Source: Gamarada debralockiae (Eukaryota; Ascomycota; Leotiomycetes; Helotiales; Hyphodiscaceae). From it: a stretch of 40,751 nucleotides of DNA. The position numbers and the translations under genes were made by a program. Location: assembly GCA_002803225.1 (NCBI GenBank), contig NXFV01001653.1, forward strand, positions 1-40,751, given 5' to 3'. Below, piece after piece: positions 32,742 to 40,751 of this stretch. Below the pieces are notes generated by a model. It was not told where the DNA came from. It made no database searches and was given only the letters and a program-made list of their open reading frames with translations. Within the stretch, counting starts at the first letter, position 1; every line of letters starts with the position of its first letter.

Positions 32742-32929
32742 GGCGGTCAAATCTCTAGGTGATATGAGGTGTACGGTCATACATGGGTGTGGAGAAAGTG
32801 ATTGGTCCAAAAATTCCAAGGTTGGAGAGAGGGGGTTGAGAGCTGTTATTTAGCCTTGACGAACACTCTCAGTGTCATCCAACCAACTAAATCATTTTCG
32901 TTATAGCTATTGATCATATCGATTTTAAG

Positions 32930-33135
32930 CTTCCATGCCGCAACATGAAGCCAGCCTCCATGATATAAACAGAAAAAATAATGTGCAATATTCTAAAAAT
33001 ATTTCAGTACTTTATACACCTGTTAATTCTAAAAATCGTGTACTAAAGAAAAAATATAATAAACCTATTGTATTAGAAAATAATTATTTACTTGAGATGA
33101 CTTCTCGACTTCTAGAAGAGGCTTAAAGTCTAAAC
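32930..33135. other. AT-rich block beside an LTR-like sequence
   Basis: Composition is strikingly AT-rich compared with the neighbours, especially 32970-33090. A 63-codon plus frame (MPQHEASLHDINRKNNV...) is present but unsupported. The position directly before the LTR-like sequence at 33146 suggests decayed retrotransposon interior, possibly mutated by RIP. Confidence 0.35.
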
Positions 33136-33145
33136 TTGCAGGTAT

Positions 33146-33415
33146 TGTTGACACCTCTAAAACCGAGGATGTGACGATTCTTGCACTACGGTCACGTGAC
33201 GTACGAGAAGTGACAGAATAAGGAAAACGTGGTTGGATTATTAAGGTTGCGAAGATACTAACGAACAAACCAAGTAAAGTAGTCTGTCCTTATAAGCAGG
33301 AATCTCCCTATTACTCATAGAACACGTCACACTGGTCAAGTAAACTCTGAGTCATGTGATGCGTCACATGTCTCATGGTGCCTAGAACCAGAGTTACTGA
33401 TTACTCATTTCAACA
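33146..33415. mobile_element. Probable copia-like LTR, 270 bp
   Basis: The block begins TGTTGA and ends TCAACA, perfect 6-bp TG...CA inverted ends like those of many fungal Ty1/copia LTRs. Inside is a TATA-like CTTATAAG near 33289 and a palindrome CATGTGAtgcgTCACATG at 33353-33370. Flanking bases (GGTAT and ACCCT) do not form a target duplication, so it is either one LTR of a rearranged element or a coincidental pair of ends. Confidence 0.45.
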
Positions 33416-33894
33416 ACCCTGATTGGACTTACTATCGAAGCCTAGTTTATTGCAGTGGTTGCCACCAGATGGTTAATAGCCATATTAATCGCTGATCAAT
33501 TTTAACATCTTGTTATCGTGCTTGATCATAGTAAGAAAGGCGTTCAGAGGCCCCGCCCCCTTATCTATGGTGTGATCAAACGCTCATGGAATCACGGTCA
33601 TTACCAATAGCCTCGCTCACATCAAATCGCTCGCGTATGCCTAACATAATTATCATCTAGTCAAGCGGATGTCCCTTCAATTGATGGGAATCTGATGAAG
33701 TCATGCTGGTTCGCCTGGAAATCTCTGCATAGCCGCCATCTTCCAAGAATACCTCGCACTTTGGCGACGAGTTAAACAGTATCCCTCCAGCTTCCACTAC
33801 TATCCATACTCCCAGCATCAAATCTATCTTCCAGCAAAGAGAGACACAGAGATTCTAATTCAAGATGAAGACAATATGCACTTCTGCGTTCCAT

Positions 33895-34477
33895 TCAATC
33901 TCTGATATCAGGATGGTTGCATGGCGTATGCGCCAAGACTGCGCTGTTATACATGCGGAGCTCATCCCACAACAAACTTAACATCATCTTTAAAGCAGCA
34001 TTCTTTTTTTTCCAATTCCAGTCTTCTGTCTTCGAGACTACTCTCCTGTTTCCTTTTCTTTGCCCGGCATTTTCTGGCTGCGAGACGGTTGCGCTCTAGG
34101 AACTTCTGTCGCTTAACCTGCTTTTCGGCTTCGGTGGATGGCGCCTTTCTCTTCCTCTTCCCGCGTGGTTGGCCCTTCTTGGCTGAAGCTGAACAAGAAT
34201 TTTCCAGATTTATTTCCGTCCTTTGTCCTGTATTCGGTTCTGCCTCTCCCGTTTTCTGTGCATCTTCCACCGCTATAGAAGACTTTGTCGCATCGTCGTA
34301 CGGGAATAACACGTCCTTGTCGAAAGGACTGACTTGCGGAGCGAATAAATATTCCGTAAGATTATTAGCACATGGTAAAGGTAGCACGTTGTGCTGGTCG
34401 TTGAAGAGGCTCGAGACTCCGTCAGAGGGGTCGATCTTAACACCGCTTAAAGGAACCGCGGGAGATTGCGTATAGTA
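33895..34477 (-). pseudogene. ATF/CREB-type bZIP transcription factor, broken in the zipper
   Basis: The minus-strand exon opens at 34477 after a TAG acceptor-like site; the first exon with the start codon was not found. The coding text shows a Pro/Asp-rich region (SPAVPLSGVKIDPSDG), a basic nuclear stretch (KKGQPRGKRKRKAP) and a bZIP basic region, FLERNRLAARKCRAKKRKQ, of the ATF/AtfA kind: the N-x7-R pattern with Ala-Ala and Cys-Arg. The zipper starts with LEDRRLELEKK, then the frame meets A8 (34003-34010) and ends at 33962. Skipping one A gives NAALKMMLSLLWDELRMY with heptad leucines and a Cys-rich tail, with a stop at 33895. ATF-type factors act in stress and secondary-metabolism control. 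It is either a pseudogene or a homopolymer sequence error. Confidence 0.75.
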
Positions 34478-34499
34478 CTAGGCAAACTTCGCGGTCCGA

Positions 34500-35165
34500 T
34501 CCCCTATCAGTAATGCGACATGAATGTACGATTTTCAATTGTATTTCGAACTTTTAAAAGTTAAGCCAACATTCACGACTCCAATTGCTCGATACCCCGC
34601 GTAGATGATCAGCATACGAAAAGGTAGGGGTATTTGGTCATTTGCGGGAAGCAGGAAACTTGGACCGCCCAAGTCGTACCAAAGCCACCATTATTGGCTA
34701 GAGATTGCCATCTCCTGGAGGCAGTTCCATGTGCAATAGAGATCTCACATCCCTATATGCGTATAGGGTTGAGCAGTGTGATGTGTAGCGCACCTACCTG
34801 GTGGGCAACGTAAGGCCGTGATAGGCCACATTGATTACGGAGCGAGCTCCGGGAAGTACAACGATGACATCGAATGGATGTCACAGAGGCGTTCTGGTGG
34901 GCCTTGTCCTTCTTTTTCCAGAACAAGCTGACCCTTCCGACGGCAGAAGGATGTCGAAGATCTGTCTGGGCGAGGCGCTGCGACCCGATAATCGGCGCGC
35001 AACATCACACCAAGTTAGGACAGACGCACTTGATGTCAAAAATGATGTTTGACCGTCGCCGAGACTGCAGCATTCAGGACCACAGAATTAATTTTAGTGA
35101 CGTCCACAGTACCAAGCTTGGGAAGTAACTTCCAGGCCAACCACGCGGAACGGCTCTGCCTTTGA
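34500..35165. other. Upstream region of the bZIP gene, no gene supported
   Basis: Short plus frames from 34831 to 35128 overlap in two phases without domain features. The bZIP start exon and promoter should lie here on the minus strand, but I could not define them. Confidence 0.35.
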
Positions 35166-35169
35166 TTCT

Positions 35170-35900
35170 GATTTGAGCTTATTATCCTCACTTCTCCCCA
35201 GCAGGTTTGGGTTCGCCCACTACTTTGCCGTCGATTTTACGAAATATAATTGAGGCATTGCGTACTGTCAAGCCGGTGCTTTCAGTCGGGAAATTCGCCT
35301 CAACAGACAAGGGACTGAACCCGGATGTCGTCCTAGTTGGAATCGGCTCTGAACTTATATTCGAAGTTGTCGTCGCTGCCTCTATCCTACACCCCGCTCT
35401 CCAGGTCCGTGTTGTCAACGTCACAGATCTCGTGATTCTTAAGGCGGATACTCTGCATCCCCATTGTTGAGGAATGACGAATTCAGCCCCTTATCCACAG
35501 CTGATCGACCGATTCACATCAACTACCATAGCTGCTCAAACGAGATTCGCGGTCTCCTATTCGGACGGCCTGGCTTGGATAGGGTGTCCATTGAATGCTA
35601 CAAGGAACAAGGGAGCATGACGACGCTATTCGATATGATGTTACGCAACAACGTCTCTAGATACCCACGTCATTGAAGCTACAGTGAAGGGAGCTGCTAA
35701 GCACAATCCCCAAATTGCACTGGATATGGCTAGTTTGTTGGGCGATGTGAGACATTAGGTCTCGAAGGTGCAGGAATATATCATGGCTACTGGTGGGGAG
35801 ACAGATGGAATTTTTGATATCGCAAAATTTGAAGGGACTGTTTTTGAGGGTGGTGCGAAGAAGAATCTGCGAAAGGTTCCCAGGAGGATATTTCCGTGAA
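35170..35900 (+). pseudogene. Phosphoketolase C-terminal fragment
   Basis: Remnant of a D-xylulose-5-phosphate/D-fructose-6-phosphate phosphoketolase, a cytosolic thiamine-diphosphate enzyme of the pentose bypass. Recognisable pieces are KFASTDKGLNPDVVLVGIGS, LQVRVVNVTDLVIL, ADRPIHINYHS, GLLFGRPGLDRVSIECYKEQ and FDMMLRNNVSRY, then after an extra base HVIEATVKGAAKHNPQIAL and an in-frame TAG near 35757. Only about 230 of roughly 800 residues are present, and the thiamine-binding N-terminal two thirds are missing upstream. There are several frame changes (35270-35290, 35470 and 35665). It is clearly dead. Confidence 0.85.
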
Positions 35901-36899
35901 CTAGATTTGTATGAAATGGATGAGTTTGGGCGTTTCGAAGCTGATTTTCGTCTTAATTGAACGCCATAAAAAATAATTATTCAATTCTTTGGATGAAATT
36001 CTGAACACGGACTTGGCGAAAGTGAGCAACGCGACCCTCGATCTTGCTGGCCCCTTGACTTTTCGCTACAGCATTCGGAGTGGCAGATGGGCGTCTTCGC
36101 TCCGCTGGGAGAGCCAGCTGTCCCTGTGAACTCAACGTGGCATCAAACTATACCAGTAAGCACTCAATACAATCAGAGCCGGACTTTATCTCCTTCTGTC
36201 CTGGAAGTGAAGGGGTCCTCGAGCGTATTCCGGTTTACATACAGGAGTCCTGCCGTCGCTGACAGGTACCACACCCCCTCACCTTTTACATTCATATCTC
36301 CCGCATATCTAGGTAAGCTTTCTATGCTATATACCTAAATTCGCACTTCCAAACCAAACAGCAAAAGCAAATATGCTAACTTCTCATCGCCTTTAAAAAG
36401 CAGCTATCATCGGTATCAATCACCAAGACAAAAGCAGACATTTTGGTATTAAATGCACGGAGGTAGATAATTCATCAGATTAGGGTTGTCCAACCACAAA
36501 TCAGCCATCCAAACGCCCGTTCTGCCCTTATGATCGATCAGATCAGATCACAAGAGTTCTGGGCTTCCCCAGTCGAGGAAAGGTAGAGCAAGGATCTCTA
36601 ATGCAGATATCTGGATCATCTGGGTACTGATAATGATTATCGAGAAGGAGAACTCCACTTCAGAGCTTACGAATGAGATATGAAGGAAAACGCTAAGAAC
36701 TGTCTTAGGCACGTTGTACTTGCAGTTGTAATGCGAAATTCTGCACGTTAAAACCGACAGGTATGTATATTTAGGGTGGCTTAGCGCCGAGTTGTATGTC
36801 TGTTATTATTGGCAAAGCGCGCCATTCACAGGATTCTGAAATTGCAATACCCCCATCGATATCCGACTTTTCTTGTTTTCATTTATAATGCAGTCCCTC
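35901..36899. other. Intergenic region, no gene supported
   Basis: Two overlapping short plus frames (36080-36338) look weakly coding in composition (MGVFAPLGEPAVPVNSTWHQ) but have no family, start context or partner exon. The rest is unremarkable. Confidence 0.35.
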
Positions 36900-38248
36900 T
36901 CAAAACAGAGCATTGAGATCTTCGATCGGCAGGGAGCCCGTCCTCTTTGGTAACCCGGCTGTAAGGTAGATAGCATCAATTGTCTCCATCTGCGCAATGC
37001 TGCTCTCTGCTGTGACCCAATGAACCGGCTCATTACCTTGCAACTTGTCAACAAATGCCTCGAGTTGGTATCTAATATCTGAGTTAGTTTCAATAAGGAA
37101 ACTGAAGACTAAGTGCCAAACCGATATGTGCTCCAATATGGCTCTGACCGGATTCCCCACTTGGGCCCAAAGTTGTAATGCTTCTGCGAGTGCTTGGCAC
37201 CTGTGGTCTTCTCTGTGATCTCGATATAATGATATAGGTGAGGCATCATGAAGCTGAAAAAGGTCAGAAATACCGTTGCTCATTCAAAAAAGTGCAGTCG
37301 CATACTTGTAATAGTAGATCGTCGCCTTCTCCAGCTCAATTTTGATCGAGGGCATATCTGCCAGATGGGGTATAATGTGCCCAATGTATCCCAGGTTCAT
37401 GTCGGTGAAGATGTCGGCCTTGACGATCTTGCCACGAGACATGAAGTTAAGTGTCGCCTCCATGGACTCGTCTACTCTCTTGTCTTTCTTCATTGGTCGG
37501 GCCTTGGCAGCCATAACTTCCTTTGACGCACCAGCATCCAGAAAGTAGCGCGTCGAAGAAACTACGTAGGTCATATCCATCAAACTTCCACCGGCCAGGT
37601 CAAATTGCCAACGTATATTCGAACCTGGAATTGAGCCACTGGGAGTGGTCATCCGCGCATATGTCGAGAGGACTTGTCCATACTTGCCAGATTCAACCAG
37701 AGCATGCACAACGTGTGCCGCTGGATGAAACTGCCAGTGAAATGCTTCCATCGCGACCTTATTGTGCTTCTTCGCACATTCAAATATAAGCTTCGTCTCC
37801 TCTGCGTTCGCTGATACCGGCTTCTCGATGAGGACATGCTTGCCCGCTACCATCGATTTGATGGACCATTCTGTCAGCAGAAATCATATTAATAACTAAC
37901 CCATCCAGTAAACACGTATAGTTCCTGCGTAGAGTCATACCAGCGTGAAGGCCATTCGGCACTGAGATATATACCACATCGATTTCCCTGTCTGCTAGTA
38001 GCTCCTCATATGAACCGTATGCTTTCTCGATCGAGTACTGCTTTGAGGCCTTTTGTGCAGTAGACAGGTCTCGCGAAGCGATAGCGGTGATTTTGGCACC
38101 TGTGTGTGTCTCGACGGGATGAACGATCGCTGCGGGATTGATCATGGCAGTGGACAAGATACCGAATTTGATGGCATCTTGCTCTTTTGGCTGCTTGGAC
38201 GGAGCTCGGGAGTAGAGGTACTGTTGGAGAAAAGTCGAGATCTGCCAA
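36900..38248 (-). CDS. Gfo/Idh/MocA oxidoreductase (D-xylose / dihydrodiol dehydrogenase-like), one-base frameshift
   Basis: NAD(P)-dependent dehydrogenase of the Gfo/Idh/MocA family, closest in style to the fungal NADP-dependent D-xylose or trans-dihydrodiol dehydrogenase group. Exons: 38248-37941, 37870-37306, 37253-37122 and 37071-36900. Introns are 70, 52 and 50 nt, all GT...AG. The exon sum is 1,177 nt, one base too many. The extra base is an A in 'ccAAAAgag' at 38190-38197, between the start MADLDFSPTVPLLPSS and the Rossmann strand FGILSTAMINPAA. Without it the protein is 391 residues. Visible motifs are ASRDLSTAQKASKQY, VYISVPNGLHA, the catalytic-Lys motif EKPVSANAEE, EAFHWQFHPA, a glycine-rich FDLAGGSLMDM and the C-terminal YQLEAFVDKLQGNEPVHW. 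It is either a fresh pseudogene or a sequence error. The sugar substrate is inferred only. Confidence 0.85.
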
Positions 38249-38720
38249 CTAAGGGCTCAGAAATCGCATTGAAAATATCCCAGAGTGGAGGACCGACCTG
38301 TAAAACCATAGCCATATTAGACGTTTCTCTTGCCTGTTATTCATATAATGTTCTACAATATTAGAACTGAGCTGAATTGATCAAGCCTAAATATCGGAAG
38401 TCTGGGTCACATCACGTCACGGAAGACGAGCGAGGTTGACGTCATGGTAACTTTGGCATTGTTGATGTCGTATCCTGGAAATGCTAACCCCCCACCCCAA
38501 CACCAAACCCTAAATAAACTCTAGCGCGACCCTTTAGGGCAAGTTGTGGGCAGATTTCCCGGGGCGTCCAATGAATAGAACATACAGTACTAGAAATCGC
38601 CGCGCTCTTGAGTGATAACGGTCCTGCCGTGCCCCTTACTTGCTTAGTGAGAAGAGCGATTCGATCAGCGATTCAGAAGCCTATTACTATGCCTAGGACA
38701 GATTTCTCTTGATATAAGTG

Positions 38721-38780
38721 TGCATCTGTTTCCGCATGTATTCTTGTATTTGTTCCTGCATCTGTTCCTGTATTAATCAC
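38721..38780. repeat. Degenerate 12-bp minisatellite
   Basis: Units of 12 bp start at 38721, 38733, 38745, 38757 and, weakly, 38769, with consensus TGYATYTGTTCC. The array is non-coding and short. Confidence 0.6.
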
Positions 38781-38838
38781 TGCATTCTTTATTCTGATTA
38801 TCTGATTATGACAGCTACCCCTCATCACCGAGCCCTTT

Positions 38839-39126
38839 TAGGGTTCGGCGAATTGTACTGAAGTAGAGTGTGAGGAGCCTCTGTTTATAGACGAAAATCG
38901 GCCTAGTGAAGGAAGCTCTTCGCGAGCATCTCCCCAGCCTGCTCGCAGGGCTTGTGTTGAGCGCAGTGTAGAGACTGGCAGAGGTGCACAGGGTAGTGGA
39001 AGTGCTAGAAGTGATAGAAATGCTAGTGTGATTGAAGTGAATGTAGCAGGCTGTAGCCTAAGTACGAGGGGGAGCTCGTCGGAACCAGGGAGTGAGGGGT
39101 GGCAGAAGGCGACGATAAAGTTGTAA
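38839..39126 (+). CDS. Open frame, Ser/Gly/Glu/Arg-rich, unidentified
   Basis: An uninterrupted plus frame follows a TAG at about 38836 and reads ECEEPLFIDENRPSEGSSSR, RAQGS-type low-complexity sequence and SVIEVNVAGCSLSTRGSSS before a TAA at 39126. It lacks an ATG. The charge and Ser patterning are typical of disordered linkers, for example between transposon polyprotein domains. It may be an exon or relic; an overlapping minus frame of 136 codons is an alternative with no better support. Confidence 0.22.
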
Positions 39127-39576
39127 TTATATTGACCAGTGCCCTTGAGATTGAAGCAAGGAAGCATCTTCGGTGGCTGAATTAGGATAAATTTCACTGT
39201 GCTAAACGCTTGAGCATTGATCACCCATGACCCATTCAGGTCTTTCAAAGATTTCCCACACCGTCGAATGCGAATTGGCTACCCTCGACTCAAAACATCA
39301 CGACGGGTCTATGGAGGAAAGTCAGAATGGTTTGTGGCCACAGTATGGTGGTGCTGTGATTTTCAACTTTACTCACCTAGGGGCAAACTTGATCGGCTGT
39401 CGCTCACCTTCGAACTCAGTCCATTTTATCTGCTAGTTTCTCAGTGCCGATCTTTGTTTAGTGGATCCAGGATCTCTTACCCTGCATTAAGTACAATTGA
39501 ACTGAATCGGTCTGCAGATACAAGATAACGCCATAAGGTCAATCTTCGCGCTTCTAATCGTACTCTTATTGGCCGA

Positions 39577-39835
39577 TCATTTCGCCAACGACAGGTGAGA
39601 TTTCGAGACGAACAGCACCCAGAATGCAGTAAAAAGTACACTCAAGATACTACTCATCGTCACAAGCATGAGTTGAAAAAGGATATTCTGAGCGATGTTT
39701 TCAGTCAAGGCGGTCAAAGCAATCATCATCACTGCTGAAAGGCTTTCGATGGAACTCAGGGAAAAGACGAGGCTTGAGGTTGCTTGCCAGAAGCGATGAA
39801 AATTGTTATGGCGATAGTGAAAGTACTACAATAGG
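39577..39835 (-). CDS. Short hydrophobic open frame, probable membrane-protein relic
   Basis: The minus-strand frame is open for about 83 codons and encodes two strong hydrophobic segments (LSAVMMIALTALTENIAQ and MSSILSVLFTAFWVLFV) before a TGA at 39577. The first ATG is internal, so the piece is short. The sequence reads like two membrane spans of a larger protein, but no neighbouring exon is visible and the family is not recognised. A relic is more likely than a complete gene. Confidence 0.3.
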
Positions 39836-40751
39836 TATCCGGAGAGTACAATGATCACCAGAATCAATTTGAACAGGAGTTACGTGACTACTTGAGTCCA
39901 GCACTTGCTGACGTAATGTGACAAGCTTTGATGTCCCACGGACTTTCTTCACGGTGCTGGCTCTTGGACACTTGTGTCAAACGAGTTTTATGCTTAATCT
40001 GCGTTACCCTATCCGGAATTTGCATGACGTTACGTTTCCTAAGGCCGGCACCTCTTTGCTCCGAAAAGGAGTAGCCGTGAGTGATCTTTCCCAGCCGACA
40101 GCCGAAAACAGACACCTTCAATTGCAGGAATGTACACCAGCAACGGTCACTAGATCATCAAATATGAGTTACCCCGATCGACAAGAAAAGACGGAGAGCC
40201 TTCAATCCCCAAAAGTTTTGGATGTGAGAAGTCGTACGATGACATGTCGTAGTTCTAAATGTTTCAAAGCATGTATTCGTGCCCTGACTCAAATTTTGAT
40301 GGGGGGCGAGGCGAAATGTCGGATGCAGGAGAAGGATAAAGACTCGATTGAGCTCTAAAAGAGAGCGAGGGAAAAAGAGAGAGCTAGGTACAGGGGCAAA
40401 TGAATGTGGGCCTAGTGCAATAGCCTAAGGCACTGATCTATCTGACAGGAATCTAACAGAAAACGTGGCTTATTGCATATGCGGGGTATAAGCCAAGCTG
40501 AGTTCGGCGATTTTTTAAACTCCTCAGTTTTTCATCACAAATGTCATACTTAACGGAGCAACAGTTCATTGACTTCTACTTGACAGTCGAGCCCGTCTTT
40601 CGGCTAAATTCCTCCAGGGCTCCATCTATCCGCAAGCCCACGTTGCGACTTTTAATCAAGTGACCGAGCGTACGAAATCTAGCTACCGTATTAATTGCTT
40701 TATAAGAACAGTTCCTATAATTGGAACTCGTGCTTTTCAGCCAATCAGAAC

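Noticed and set aside
39217..39528. Overlapping plus frames near 39.2-39.5 kb
   Set aside because: Two phases overlap, neither has domain features, and no signal peptide or exon structure could be supported.
39918..40358. 146-codon plus frame starting at GTG (TSFDVPRTFFTVLALGHL...)
   Set aside because: There is no ATG start, no recognisable domain, a mixed charged and Cys-containing tail without pattern, and no splice partner. It is too weak to call.
1..40751. CRISPR arrays, bacterial operons, tRNA or rRNA genes
   Set aside because: I found no direct-repeat/spacer array, no ribosome-binding-site-led gene runs and no tRNA-like clover sequence. Intron-rich genes show this is fungal nuclear DNA.

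Overview
The window looks like nuclear DNA of a filamentous ascomycete (Pezizomycotina). Genes carry many short introns of 47-107 nt with GT...AG ends and CTRAC-type branch sites. The protein families present are typical of mould genomes: a NACHT-ankyrin STAND protein, secreted GH35 and GH29 glycosidases, an ascomycete multicopper oxidase, an ATF/CREB bZIP and a phosphoketolase. I cannot place the species; a Leotiomycetes-like plant- or soil-associated fungus is only a guess.

Layout. (1) 0-7 kb: a six-exon NLR-like gene (HeLo-like N-terminus, NACHT, about 1,500 residues of ankyrin repeats) with unusually uniform repeat arrays and a C-terminal frameshift. (2) 7-11.6 kb: gene-poor, with a 186-bp solo LTR that has intact 5-bp target duplications, and the first of three copies of a dispersed Pro-rich 'PQPADP' module. 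(3) 11.6-14.7 kb: a two-exon minus-strand gene with an EH-like N-terminus and ankyrin repeats. (4) 14.7-21.8 kb: repeats and relics, including two more PQPADP copies and a decayed multi-pass membrane protein gene. (5) 21.8-27.4 kb: the best-preserved genes, a secreted GH35 beta-galactosidase (minus, six exons counting the signal-peptide exon as described below) and a CDK1/cdc2-type kinase (plus), divergently transcribed. Their shared upstream region holds a perfect 29-nt antisense copy of CDK exon 2. (6) 28.2-38.3 kb: a run of damaged genes: a GH29 alpha-L-fucosidase and a multicopper oxidase, each with internal deletions; an ATF-type bZIP with a one-base slip in A8; the C-terminal third of a phosphoketolase; and an almost intact Gfo/Idh/MocA oxidoreductase with a one-base slip. 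LTR-like pieces lie between them. (7) 38.3-40.75 kb: no convincing gene, only a 12-bp minisatellite and two unidentified open frames.

The genes do not form one obvious pathway. The NLR and EH-ankyrin genes suggest non-self recognition or signalling. The beta-galactosidase, fucosidase, oxidase, phosphoketolase and sugar-type oxidoreductase are all plausible parts of saprotrophic or plant-associated carbon use, and most are dead or damaged here. Three otherwise intact reading frames (NLR, bZIP, oxidoreductase) are each broken by one extra base, so read-level checking is needed before calling them pseudogenes. All exon joins were made by eye from splice signals, frame continuity and remembered family conservation; no database search was run.
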